From assembly GCA_023374025.1 (NCBI GenBank), contig SIJG01000003.1, positions 558,001 to 622,000 of the forward strand: a DNA stretch of 64,000 bases, read 5' to 3'. Positions 35,220-47,500 of this stretch are shown here, piece after piece. The notes beneath the pieces are model-generated. The model had not been told where the DNA came from and did no database searches. It worked only from the letters and a program-made list of their open reading frames with translations. The stretch comes from Heterodera schachtii (lineage: Eukaryota; Nematoda; Chromadorea; Rhabditida; Heteroderidae). The position numbers and the translations under genes are program-made. The number at the start of each line of letters is the position of its first letter. Positions within the stretch are counted from its first letter, which is position 1.

Positions 35220-36891
35220 TTGACATTTCCGATATTGTACCAAAATGATCAAATGACATAGACTAACCCATTTTTTCTTGCATTTTGTGGCCATATTCTA
35301 ATTGTGTGAACATTCCGGATTTTCTCATTCATTCTAAAGTATCTCATGGCACCTCCGTCGTTTTTCTGAGCCCGGTTTCTCATAATAAATGCATTAATAT
35401 TTGTGTGTTGTAAATGACTGTTTGAATATTGGATAAATGCATTACAACAACAAATGTCACATTTCATAGTGTGTAAATAGTTTGGCGGATTGTTCTGCGG
35501 CGGTGGAGTGCCTTTGGTGTTTTTGTCCATGTCCCATCCTTCCGTCTGTGCCCCCCGGGGGAATGCCCCCCCCCCTCCGCCTTTGTGTCGGTCAATAAAT
35601 TTTTCAGCGGATTTGGCACCTCCGCCGCTCGTCCATTGTTCCGAGTGGTCACTCTCTTCCCCCCCCCCCCTTCTTTCTATTGCATTCCCTCCTTTGCCCT
35701 TTTCTTCCCCCGCTTCGAATTCTCTCCCTTTTCGTCGTTTCCTCCGTCTTTTTTCGTCCCCTCACTTTTCCGTCCGTTGTCCTTCCAATTTCCCCTTCCC
35801 CCCGGCCGTCCTTAGACTTTAACACGGGAAATGGGAGGAATGAAATGCTCTGCTGCTGCTGCGGTACCCCCCCCCCCCCCCCTCAGTCCGTACAGTCCGT
35901 CGCCCCCCCCCCCGCCGACAGTGCGGGGGGGGGGGGAGGAAAGGGTGGGAAAACATTGCGACCGCCGCCCTTCCCCCCCCCCTCATTCTGCTGCAGTCAT
36001 CTTCCCCCCTTCCTTCTCTTCAGCAGCATCTCTTCGCCCTCTCCTCCCTCCAGGGATTGATTGCAGAGAATGGGCAAATGGAAGGGATGGCAGGGGAAGG
36101 GGAGGGGTATTTATTTGGCTTTGGCTGGTGCTTTTTTCTTCCCACCCCTCCCCCATTCCTTCCCCTCCATTTGACCGTTCCTCTTCCATTTGCATTTTTC
36201 TGTTCTTCAAACATTCCCCCCCCCCCCACTCTTTTTTCTCCTCCCATTTCCGTCTAATTTTACAATTTTTAATTTATCGATTTGTACAGCTTTTCCTAAA
36301 ATGCATTGTGCATATACCAACCATTAAAGTGGTTGTGCTTTTATGTAGTGTTCGTAAATGTTTCGTATGGTAATGGCGGCGAACATTTCACGCGACTTTT
36401 GGTTGACCGCTCCCTTCCGTCTCCGTCCCCCCCCCCCCTCCAATCTCCGTCTTCATCTCTCCCCCCCTCCCCCGACCACCCGTCCACATAATCATCCTTC
36501 GATAAACATTAATTCCTTTCCTTCCTCCGTCTCTTCCATCGATCACCTTCATCAGCCACAGCCCACACATTACCCCCCCCCCTCCTCTCTCCCCCGCCAA
36601 AATTACCCCAATATTTGTCTTTACACATTACCTCATTGACCTCATGCAATTTAAAACGACGGTCCGCCCATAATTTTGGCCCAAAATTGCAAAGGACAGA
36701 CCTTTGGCACTTTCTGGCCAATTGATCACTGCCAATAGTCTGTCCTTGTCTTCCGTTTCAGCTGTCTCTTGTCCATGCCGTCCGTTGCTGTGCTTCTTTC
36801 GTCCGCCGTTTTTCGTCCTTTTTCCCTCACCATTCTTTTTCAAACATAGTCATCGGATCGTATCGGATTGCATTTGTCCCCCAATTGTCCG
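35220..36891. other. Intergenic, poly-C rich, synaptojanin to integrin
   Basis: 1.67 kb without a supported gene. AATAAA lies near 35384, a likely polyadenylation signal for synaptojanin. From about 35550 to 36620 the plus strand is C-rich with many C8-C14 runs and a G10 run near 35926. Long open frames on both strands (for example 35490-35822 plus, 35983-36247 minus) are Pro/Ser- or Gly-rich artefacts of this composition. The integrin promoter should be at the right end. Confidence 0.6.
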
Positions 36892-39800
36892 ATGCTTTCG
36901 TCCCATTTTCTCCGTTGTGCCTCCCTTTGGCTCTTTCACCATTTCTCCGTCTTCCTCTTTTGTACATTTTACGTCGATTTGGCTGCTTTTAACCTCGACT
37001 TGGACCAGCCTCTGTTTTGGCGCGGTCCTTCCAATTCGTTCTTTGGCTTTTCCATCGCGCAACACTTCAAAGATGGGAAGCCAATGTCTGTTTCGTTTTC
37101 ACAATAATTAATGCTACATCCAATTAGCACTTTTTGTAATCTTTTCGATTTTCAGACTTTTGATTGGTGCGCCAAAAGCTAATTCGGTTCAGCCGAATGC
37201 CATCCAATCGGGTGCCGTTTTTGCTTGTCAAATGGCCAATGACTTTTGGACAAAAGGACGACGGAAAAGGCAAACGAAGGAAATGTTGGAAAAATGTGAA
37301 CAATTGCAAATCGAACACCCAACGGAAGCGGAGTGAGAGAAAAGGAGGCCAAACGGAAGAAGCATATTTTGATTTTGTAAGCAGATTCCATCGGCCGACT
37401 GAACGCTTTAACAGCAAATCACTGCACTCGGAGGGCAAAAACCACCAAATGCTTGGCTTTGTGATCAGAAGCAGCGGACGGCGCGAGAAAGCCGAAAGTC
37501 GAGCGATGGTCAGTAAGAAGGCTTTAGTTAATTGATTGATTTGACTAACTTATTATACTTTCCCTCCTCTTTTTAAGGCTTGTGCCCCGCTTCTTCGATG
37601 GACTCCCAATGCTTACACTAATGGTGAGTTGTAAAAGAATGGTTTAATTGATACATTAGTGAATGAAAAACTAAAGAAAATTGCTTCCCAATGCAGGAGT
37701 GTGCTATTTGCTCAATTCCGAACTTAACAACACAGTTGTGATCAACCCGTGCGATTCGTTGCCGAAAAAAGATAGGGTCGGCACTTAATACAAATGTTCT
37801 GCTGATCAGTCACGCTCTAGAAATTGCCTAATTAGTCTCTATTTAGCATAATGACTACGGTGCGTGTGAACAAGGCTTTTCCGGCTTCGTTGACAATGTG
37901 TGATGAATGCTCATATTTTCTCTTCATCCTCTTATTATTACATTCAATTATTTTGCCATCATTTTTTAGCACATCATTTTGACGGGTCTCCCGGGGGCTC
38001 GGAAATGGACAGGCGGAGTTTTTGGTAATTTTTATCAGTCCATGTTTTCTATCCATGCCTATTTATACCATTGGGAATAATTGTGTGACATTTTCATCAG
38101 CTCGATACGAATTCACCGATTCCGATGGTTTTACTGATTTGGTGGACCGGCGGACGATGGACGTGAGCAAAGAACAGCGGGGGATCATCAACGTTTTGAC
38201 TTCGCACGACTATTTGGGATACTCCGTCCGTTATGGGCGCTTCGGCTTTTGGTATGAGCACACCGAGGCGGGCGAGGAGGCCGCCAATTTCACGGTGGTC
38301 AGTGGCGCGACTCGGTACAATCAGACGGGTCAGTCGACGATCAAATGTTGCGATTTTCTTGGCATTTTCATTTTGCCGTTTTCGCAGGTGCCGTCATCTT
38401 TTTGCCATTCTGGCGACATGTTCAGGCGGAGAATCAGCGACAGTTGGGCCTCTCCGACGACTTCTTTCTGTTGGCCGGCCATCAGCTTGGCTCCGGGTTC
38501 GGCTCCGCTTTGGAAGTGCTCGATTTGAATGCCGACGGCTTCGACGACCTTTTGGTCGGCGCTCCCTTTGAATTTCATCTCCGCTCCGATGGCGCTTCGG
38601 GTGGTGCCGTTTACGTGTTTTATTCCGCGGGTGTTCGTCGACAGAAGGGGGACAGTGCCCGAGTGTTTCGCGCCCCAAAGATTCTCCGAGGGACCGGTGC
38701 CCATTCCCAATTTGGCGCTGCGCTGACGCGACTCGGAAATGTGGACAATGACGCGGAAGGAGCACAGGGTCGGTGATTGACACAAAACAAATTTGTGTCG
38801 GTTTCCGTCCGTCTTCACTCACTGGCTGTTAATGAACTTGGCTTATAATTAGATTTCGCTGTCGGTGCGCCTCAGTCCGACTCGGGCCAAGGATCGGTGT
38901 TTATTTATTTCGGAGACAAGTGGGACGAATTCTCGACTGAACCTGCCCAGGAAATTCATGCGAGTGTGCTCAATGGGAGAAGCGCCGGCCAAAATTTAAC
39001 TTCCTTCGGATCGGCACTTGCCGGAGGCGTGGACATGGACGGGGACGGATACGTCGAATTGGGGGGTGCTTTTGAGAGCGGGGAATTGCGTCCAACATAT
39101 AAAAGTGCCAATTCCAGTGGGAGCACATCAGTCGGACATTGTCGCGTTGTTTCGAGCCCGATCAATTGTCGATGTTCAATTGGCACACTTTTTCCCGCAA
39201 AAACAGATCAAAATTGACGCAGATAACACTTGTTCACCCTCTGCCCACAGTTGGTCAGTCCGCCTTTTCTCACAATGGCATTTTTCGTTTCTTTTCATTT
39301 TTAAGCTTTTCTTTGTTCACTTCTCTCCGCCTTTTGCCTCGGAATGATTCGTCGCGCTTCTTTTCTCGCCATTTCGCTGATAATAAACAACAGCAGCCCT
39401 TCCTGTGCCGACTTCAAGCCATTCCCAACGCAAAAGGTGTTATGCCACGTGCGTTGTTCGTACCCAACGGCGCGGCAACGGCGGAATGGCGTTGCGGACG
39501 GAGTGCACTCGGAGGAAGGGAGGAAAAGCAGACACACGACATTTATGTGCCGGTAAATTCATTGGCATTTACATCGATGCCATTGACAAATGACTGTGTG
39601 TTCAGAAGGGCAACCAAGATTGGACAAACCCATTGCGTTTCAATTTGACTGTGTCCGTCTCCCCAAACGGCGCACTCGCACAACAATCGTTCCCGCTGCC
39701 CATAATCGACAGAAAAAAGCGCAGTCACTTCTTCGACATTGCTTTTGACAAGAAATGCGGTGAGGACAATGAATGCCATTCCGAGTTGGCACTGCAAGCA

Positions 39801-41550
39801 GCCATTCTCGACATAACGTGAGCATACCGGGGAATGGAAATAGAAAAAAAATATTGGAACAAACTCAGGAGGCGCGAAGACGGCATTTACATTGCCAAGG
39901 TGACGGAGCGCGACTCGCTGGTGATCCGTTTTTTGGTGGAGAATCGTAAGGAGCGCGCATTCCTGGCCAAATTATTTGTGGAATATAACGGCGTGAGGGG
40001 AAGGACATTTTGACGGGAAATGAGTTGTCAAAATTAAGGACGAATTGGACGAACCTCACCTCACGCAAAAGGACTACCAAAAAGAGACTCCAAAGTTGGA
40101 CATCGAACGGAGGAACGAAGGATTGGTGGTTGTTGGACTCGGAAACCCAATGGAAGCGGGAAGAAAGGTCCGATCAGACGGAGACGTTTTGTTGCCAAGT
40201 CTTTCCTTTTCAGCTTAGCTTTGATTTGGCGTTTAAACTCGTCCGTGGAAGTTCCGAACGAATTAGCGCCTCGCTGAACTTTCGCGCGCTGCTCAATTCG
40301 TCCAGTGTTGAGGAGGAAACGGCGAACAATGAATGGAGTGCCGAAGTCCAACTGATCAAAGAAGCCGACCTCCAGCTGGGCTAGTGCTTCCTTTCCTGCT
40401 GGGCCCTTTTCTCACTTCCTTCCGCTTTCAGAAGGCGCTTCTCGGCCGTCCATCGTCCGCTTCAGCAAAGGCAACCGATTGGTCACTGACGAAGTCGACA
40501 TCGGTCCGCAAGTGGTGCACGTGTACACAATAACCAACCACGGCCCTTTCTACGCACGAAATGTGAGCCTGAAGATCAACTGGCCGTTACAGCTGATGAG
40601 CGTTGACCCTTTATCCTCGCGTCAAATTGCCTCCGGCAGTTGGGCACTGTACACGCTTGAAGAGCCATTGATACGTCATAATGGCCAAATCCGACGGTGT
40701 GCAGCACCACCACAATTACATGGACAAAAGTCCATCAATCCGTTGGGCGTGTACAACGACGAAACTCTCAAATTGGATTATCAAATGACGAGTCGACGGC
40801 AAAGACCGAAAAGGGCCCCCAATCAGCGGACAGGTGGAACAAATGCCGAAGGCGGCACATTATCTGCCACGGCACCACTGACATCGATTTTCGACAACGG
40901 ACGCATTCGACGGAAGGAAATCGAGGAAAGTTCAGGCGCCAAAGTTCGTATTGCCGAAATTGTGAGTTGATTCACGAGTGGCGAAAAAGGCACACTTTCC
41001 CCCCAGAATTGCAAGGATGATTCTGCTTTGTGTGTACCGTTACAGTGCCATTTCGACGTTAGTTTTTAAGCGTTTTCAATGATTTGTTGGTTTGGATTGA
41101 TCAATATTCAGTACATTGGACGCAATGATTCAATTCTAATCGAAATACGAGCCCGACTTTGGAACTTCACATTCTCCGCCGTACGTTGCGACTGAATATC
41201 AAGCAAACATTCCTACGAATTTCCCTTCACAATCAAAGGATTACCGTGCCATCGATTACATCGCCATCTCTTCCGAAGGCTTCATCGAAGTCGACCCCAA
41301 CCAAGGCATTCTCGAAGACGTGACCAACAATTTCGCGCGAGTGACCACCGACGCGTACCCGGACCGACCTCAGCAGGAGGGCCAAATTCGCGTGTGGATG
41401 CTCTTGTTGGCTGTTCTGATTGGGCTCGCACTGCTCGGTCTCCTGGTGTTGTGCTGCAGAATGTTGGGCTTTTTCAAGCGTAAAAGACCCGCCGATATGC
41501 ATTTGCACCAAGCACATTACCAACACAACAAAGAATTTGACGAAGGATAA
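36892..41550 (+). CDS. ina-1: Integrin alpha chain, laminin-binding type (INA-1-like)
   Basis: Cell-surface receptor chain. A signal peptide (MLSSHFLRCASLWLFHHFSV...) leads into FNLDLDQPLFWRGPSNSFFG, then LLIGAPKANSVQPN. Beta-propeller repeats with FG-GAP and Ca-binding loops follow: DLNADGFDDLLVGAPFEF, GNVDNDAEGAQDFAVGAPQ, DMDGDGYVELGVGA. The stalk has the furin-like site RRQRPKR, near 40800, that separates heavy and light chains in laminin-type alphas. The end has one membrane helix (VWMLLLAVLIGLALLGLLVL) and the GFFKR motif that binds the beta chain, then a short tail (PADMHLHQAHYQHNKE). The extra GVCYLL segment also fits alpha-3/6/7 rather than PAT-2. An apparent frameshift near 39070 disappears with a 52-nt intron; an intron at 40380 uses a GC donor. 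Confidence 0.92.
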
Positions 41551-41944
41551 GGGGGACGGACGAAGAGATTAGGCGCAAAACACACAAACTCCTTTCGACA
41601 AACGATCTCGGATTTAACTTCGCTTCCTTAACAATTACACAAGCAATATCAATTAGTTAATTAATTACCCGGGGCAATTCGACAGAATAATTACCAAAAG
41701 TTTTAATGCGAATTGCCCCGGTTTATTTGTTGTTATTTATGTTAATCTTTCTTTATTGTTGTGTTTCATCTTGCTGTTTCATTAACAATCATTCATTTTA
41801 ATTCTCTCCACTTTTTCTACGCAATTCGGAGATTTCTAATTTATGCCATCAAATACATAATATTTTGCTCATTTCCCACCTCATTTCCCATTAACTGTCT
41901 TTAATTAGTAAAATTTAAAATAAATTCTATTTTCATTTTTTTCA
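41551..41944. other. Intergenic between convergent integrin and small minus gene
   Basis: AT-rich region holding the 3' UTRs of two convergent genes and the stem-loop listed separately. AATAAA-like motifs occur near 41919. Nothing else seen. Confidence 0.5.
41669..41721. other. 13-bp stem-loop in integrin 3' region
   Basis: CCGGGGCAATTCG (41669-41681) and its exact reverse complement CGAATTGCCCCGG (41709-41721) surround a 27-nt AT-rich loop. This lies about 120 nt after the integrin stop codon, so it is probably in the 3' UTR. It is GC-rich in otherwise AT-rich DNA, so a stable RNA hairpin is expected. Function unknown. Confidence 0.6.
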
Positions 41945-42281
41945 TTATTCTTGTCCATCTTCCGCCCATTTACGTCCATCAGATGCAATTAAATCCGTCC
42001 AATCTGTGTCGTTTCGCCATCGGAGAATGTGTGAAGAGTACATCGAAGCAATTCGATAGTGTTGAGGCCAATCGCGCAGCATAACGACCACCGGGAAATG
42101 TTGTTGGTGGGAACGTTGGCGCGTACACATCCAATTGGCGGCCATGCAAAGCTGTGCCAACAGATTGGCACATTCAAAATTGGTGAAGTGCCACGAACTT
42201 TGCAATTCAACCAACAAAAAAACACGTATTTTATGAGAGGGGAATAAACACCCACAAAGAGAGCAGAGCAAGTGATTGCAT
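41945..42281 (-). CDS. Small hypothetical protein, two exons
   Basis: Predicted 92 residues from exons 42281-42256 and 42197-41945, phase 2 junction. The sequence after the short first exon is mixed and rich in Trp, Cys and His (SWHFTNFECANLLAQLCMAA, RIASMYSSHILRWRNDTDWT), which does not look like random noncoding translation. There is no signal peptide, membrane helix or family motif that I recognise. It lies head to head with another small gene at 42407. The first exon is short, so the true start may be elsewhere. Confidence 0.45.
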
Positions 42282-42406
42282 TGACAAAGAGAGTTTTAGT
42301 GCAGAAAAGACGGATAAGCGAAGGAAGAGCATCGAACCCTAAAGGAAAGAAAGTTAAACGAAATGAAAGCAATTTGAAAGAACACATCCATTTGCACCTC
42401 ACCGTA

Positions 42407-42778
42407 ATGGAGGTGGATTCTCGCGAGATCGTTTGGCCTCAAAACACAATCAGAGGGTGTGTTCGGTGTGCGCATCGCAGGCTAAAAAAGAAAAAGAATA
42501 CAGTATATCAATACAATTACGATAAGCATTCTGCTGTATTGTTGGTTCCTACTTTTGCTCTTATCCAATGAACATTGTTGTTACAACTCGCAATTCGAAG
42601 GGCTTCACAAAAAATGTATTGCATTGGCTCCTCAGATTCTTGGGAAACGTTAAATTTAAAACCATATCAAAAAAAAGCCAATTCACCAGGATCATCGGGG
42701 TCAGTGAAAATGACAAGTAAATTTGACGGAGATTCCGTTTCTGATGCATTGTTACAACAATTATTGCGGCAGGAATAA
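42407..42778 (+). CDS. Small hypothetical protein, GC-donor intron
   Basis: Predicted 83 residues from exons 42407-42480 and 42601-42778. The first exon has MEVDSREIVWPQNTIRG and a CVRCAHRR knuckle; the second is polar and ends DSVSDALLQQLLRQE. The exon junction works in phase only if the intron starts GC (42481) and ends AG, the same unusual type seen in certain genes here. No known family recognised. The alternative is that only the second exon is coding. Confidence 0.45.
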
Positions 42779-43039
42779 TTCACAAAAGAACGGACCATCT
42801 TTGTCATTATTTCGGAAAGGAATTAAAAGGATATTAAGCGGATAAATCTTAGTTTCGAGTAGATACAATGTGCATGGGCTTAATTTTATCTCATTTAAAT
42901 TAAAAAATTATTTAATGGCGTTTTGTTAATTTAAATTTTTTCTAAAAAATGCGAATTCCTTCTTTCGCTTTTCGCTAAGATTTACAAATTCTGCTTTAAC
43001 TCAAAGCTTTATTCCTTCCTGGATATAGCATATACTTGT

Positions 43040-43476
43040 ATGAGTGCGCCTAACAACAGTCCTTCGAGTATTTCTTCTACAGGAACAAACGGAATTCGAA
43101 TAACACGACAGAGGAGCAGTGCTCGCATTAATTGGCTGACCGAACTCACCACGCGCGATTCGACCCCAATTACCACTACCCAAACTTCAAAGGGTTTTGT
43201 GTATTATTCATCAAAAATTGAGCTTTAACTTTTAGAATTTTCTGAAATCAGCAAACATTTAGCGCTCGTTGAGGACGAAGACAATATTAAAAGGATTCAA
43301 GCAAAACGAGAAAAGGGTTTTTGAAATTTGCATCTGATATGAAGACGCCTAAATTGATTTCAGAAGCCCACGAACGCGCGTTGGCTTTTGTCAAGAATCA
43401 GTTATTGAACTCGCGAAAAGACGACTGGCTCCACCAACCAATCGAAGAATTGCTTGGCTACGCACCGAAATACTAA
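43040..43476 (+). CDS. Small hypothetical protein upstream of ALG13
   Basis: Predicted 115 residues in three exons (43040-43193, 43236-43316, 43364-43476), phase 1 at both junctions. The N-terminus is Ser/Thr-rich (MSAPNNSPSSISSTGTNG); the C-terminal half looks helical and conserved in style (FSEISKHLALVEDEDNIKR, KDDWLHQPIEELLGYAPKY). There is no membrane segment or known domain. Its TAA ends four bases before the ALG13 start codon, inside the same exon, so the two probably share a transcript. Confidence 0.65.
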
Positions 43477-43480
43477 CGGA

Positions 43481-44226
43481 ATGGCGAAGCAATGTTTTAT
43501 TACTGTTGGCAGTACGCGTTTTGACGCTTTGGTCGAATCTCTGTTCCGAAGCGATGTTCTCGATGCTCTAAAGAAACTGAAAGTTGAATGTGTGACAATT
43601 CAGAATGGCAATGGTGTAATTCCTAAGCAAATACAATCCGCCAAATTAAACCAAACGCAATGCATCATTGACGAAATAACGGTAGTTCTATTACGGTAAA
43701 ACAAGTACATCATTATCAAATTTACTGTTTCAGTTTAATTTGTTCGATTACAAAGCCAACATAAGGGAGTATTTACAAAGTAGGTTGTTTAACACCAGCA
43801 CGATAATACTGCCACTGTCCCTTTTTGACAATCGAGTCCCAATGAAAATTCGTGAAATTTTTTAATTTTTGATTGACTTTTCGGGAGGGGGGGGGGCATT
43901 GACAGTATTACCTAGAAACGCTTATATTATAATATTCTAATTCATTAGGTGCAGAATTAATAGTGGGACATGCAGGGGCAGGCACCTGCTTGGAAGCACT
44001 TGAGTGTGGAAAGCCTTTTATCACAGTTGTCAATGATTCACTGATGGATAATCACCAAGCTGAACTGGCCGAAAAACTCGCTGAGGATGGGCATCTTCTG
44101 TTTACAACTCCTAGCAACCTTGGAGAAACTTTGGTCAATCCTAAATTGTTCAATCTTAAACCCTTTGAGCAAGCTGATCCTTTAATTTTTCGCAATTTTA
44201 TGGAAAATCTCATAAATAATTGTTAA
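43481..44226 (+). CDS. algn-13: UDP-GlcNAc transferase catalytic subunit ALG13
   Basis: Catalytic half of the ALG13/ALG14 complex that adds the second GlcNAc to the dolichol-linked oligosaccharide at the ER. Predicted 174 residues in three exons (43481-43681, 43734-43779, 43949-44226). Motifs: CFITVGSTRFDALVES (family VFVTVGTTxFDxLI), FDYKANIREYLQ, ELIVGHAGAGTCLEALECGKP (the UDP-sugar-binding loop), VVNDSLMDNHQAELAEKL and GHLLFTTPSNL. It is the short single-domain form, as in yeast, without the OTU/Tudor extension of vertebrates. It needs ALG14 as membrane anchor, which is not in this window. Confidence 0.93.
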
Positions 44227-44523
44227 ATCGTGCAAGACTAAATATCGGAATAAAAAAATATATTGTGACTATATGATCATTATTTTTTGTACTAATTTCA
44301 AGTGATATATTTTACCAAAATTAAAAATTGCATTTTATGAAATGACTTAAACGTACTGAATCTTGGTTTAAAAAAATAACAAAATGCCAAGAATTTTTTA
44401 GTAACAGACGAACGACAAACTTTTGTTGTCTCTATTGCTGTTTGTTTATACTTTTTCTTCCTTACCTTTAGGGATTTAAAATTCATTATATTTTGGTCTT
44501 TGCAATCATTTCATTTTGGCAAA

Positions 44524-47500
44524 ATGGCGTCTAAAGCGCGAAAATTCATTGACGAAGCGGCCAAGACGGTTTTTGAATTTCTAAAACATTTGTAAGACTT
44601 TCTTTAAGGTTGATGATGAAGATCCTTTTGCCGAGACAAGACGACCAAAAATAGCTGAACGTCAAAGTCAGTATCAAAGCCGCGCCCGTAAAAGGTTTGT
44701 TCTTTATTGCGCTGTTAATAGACAATTGTAAAAAAATGGATTTCAACACGGCTAATCTTAAAATACTATTTTTGTTAAACAAATACAAGTTTTAAAAATT
44801 TCAGGGCAATTTCTCCAGAACGACATGACATGTTCGGTAGGTTATCTTTAAAATTAAAAGATTATAATATCGGTTTAGTTGACCAAACTCCGGACGCGCA
44901 CGACCGAACTTACGCGCAAATTATGCAAGAGCAAAGATTTCTGACAGAAAAGGTCCGTTATTTTCCCTATCGTGGAACCTAAGCCAGAGATTTAGTTTTT
45001 TAGCATCCAATTGAATAATCTGATTATGTTTATATGAATATCTTCAGGAAAAAATTGAAAATGAGCTAGCAGAGAAACAACAGCATGGTGAACTAAATCA
45101 ATCGGCAAAGATGTCTAAACCTTTTGTCGCTGGGACTGATTTGGCTTCTGTTGCATCTGAGGACGTTGAAAATACACCGTCCCAATTGGTTCGGAAAAAG
45201 CGGATTGTATTGAGCGAAAATGTTATTTCAGCGGTGAGATAATTCCGACATTTAATAAATGGAATTGCAAATTGTTCGATTTGCTTCAGGAAAAAACTCC
45301 AAATGTTGCGCGTTGGGAGGAGACACCGGCTCATATCGGTGCTGGTGATGCAACTCCAGCGGCAGGCAAACAGTGGGACGCAACTCCGTCCCAAACTCCT
45401 CGTCGAAATCGTTGGGACGAAACACCAAAAGAGTCTGTTCGCGATGGCGGCATGACTCCCGGGTGGGGTTCTGAAACGCCTCGCGACATAAAAGTCGACA
45501 TGTCGGAGCGTTCTGAGGAGACGCCGGGTGCTTCTAAACGACGTTCTCGGTGGGATTTGACTCCTGCTCAAACGCCCGCCGTTGGTTCTGAGACACCTTT
45601 GAATGGAATGGATGCACCAACTCCAGCGCATTTCACTCCTAAAATCCAAAATGGAGGAATGACTCCGTCGCTGTTAACCCCGGGAGGGTCGACTCCGATC
45701 GGAACGCCTGCGATGGGCATGAAAACGCCGGCTGTTCCCTTTGTTCCAATGACACCCGAGCAAGCTGCTATTTACAAGTGGGAGAAGGAAATTGACGACC
45801 GAAATCGGCCACTTTCTGATGAAGAGTTGGACGCACTTATCCCACCCGGCTATCGCATTTTGGCTCCTCCATCCGGTACTGTTTTTAAAATATTTTACCG
45901 GTTATTTTCCTCTCATTCCAATGACTAAAACCCTTCCAGGATATATTCCAATAAGAACGCCGGCTCGGAAATTACTGTCCACTCCAACACCAATGACCGG
46001 TGTCGGTGGTTTTATGATTCCTCCCACCCCGGAGCGTGGCGGTGCTGGTGACAAAGGCGTTGGTGGAATTCTTGACACGCAGCCAAAGGACCCGGAGTTG
46101 CCAGCACTTAAACCAGAAGACATTCAGTACTTCGACAAGCTGCTCCAAGATGTCGACGAGAGCACATTGACAAAGGCTGAGAAGAATGAGCGTGAGATTA
46201 TGGGCTATCTACTTAAAATCAAAAATGGAGCGCCACCACAACGAAAATCTGGACTTCGAAAAATTACGGAAAATGCTCGTCGTCTTGGCGCTGGGCCATT
46301 GTTTAACCAAATTTTACCACTACTGATGTCACCAACATTGGAGGACCAGGAAAGGCATTTGATGGTCAAAGTGATTGATCGTATTCTCTACAAGTTGGAC
46401 GATTTGGTGCGTCCTTACGTGCACAAAATACTTGTCGTCATTGAGCCATTGTTAATTGATGAAGATTACTACGCCCGCGTTGAAGGTCGTGCCATTTAAT
46501 TGTTTTTTTTTTACTTAATACTTGCGAATTTCAGGTCGAGAAATCATTTCCAACTTGGCCAAAGCGGCTGGACTTGCCACAATGATCTCTACAATGCGAC
46601 CGGACATTGACAATGTGGACGAATATGTGCGGAATACGACTGCTCGCGCATTCGCTGTCGTCGCTTCAGCACTCGGAATACCCGCGCTTTTGCCCTTCCT
46701 CAAAGCCGTCTGTAAAAGCAAAAAAAGTTGGCAGGCACGACACACAGGTGCAAAAATAAGAACATTTTGCCCAAATTTCTGTGATTTTTTTTAATACAAC
46801 TTATCCGTTTAAGGAATTAAAATTGTGCAGCAAATAGCAATTCTGATGGGCTGTGCGGTGTTGCCCCATTTGAAATCTTTGGTTGAAATTGTGGAGAGCG
46901 GACTCGTCGATGACCAGCAAAAAGTGCGCACAATCACCGCCCTTTGTATTGCCGCGTTGGCAGAAGCCGCGACGCCATACGGAATTGAAGCGTTTGACTC
47001 TGTACTGAAGCCATTGTGGAAAGGTAAAATAAAGAAGCAAAAACATTTTATAAACTAACAAAAAATAGGTATCCGAACTCATCGAGGAAAGGGATTGGCT
47101 GCATTTTTGAAGGCTATTGGTTTCCTGATCCCATTGATGGATGCCGAATACGCCAGTTATTACACAAAGGAAGTGATGCTGATTTTGATTCGAGAATTTG
47201 TTTCCCCGGACGAAGAAATGAAAAAGATTGTTTTGAAGGTATTATTAGTTTTACTGGACTCGAATTTATATACCGAATTATTGTCTTTAGGTTGTAAAGC
47301 AATGTTGCTCAACTGACGGGGTGGAGCCAGCTTACATCCGCGAAGAGATATTAACGCCCTTTTTTAGGGCGTTTTGGAACCATCGAATGGCCATGGACCG
47401 TCGCAATTACAAACAATTGGTGGACACAACAGTGGAAATTGCGCAAAAAGTGTGTTGAAGAATTCCTTTACTATATTTAAGTTTTTATTATAATTGCAAG

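Noticed and set aside
35490..36639. Several proline-rich open frames between synaptojanin and integrin
   Set aside because: All are products of C runs; no splice-linked conserved segment or start context was found.
39062..39116. Apparent frameshift in a G run of the integrin gene
   Set aside because: A 52-nt intron from GTGCTT to TTCCAG restores DGDGYVELGVGAHQSDIVAL, an exact match to the integrin repeat pattern.
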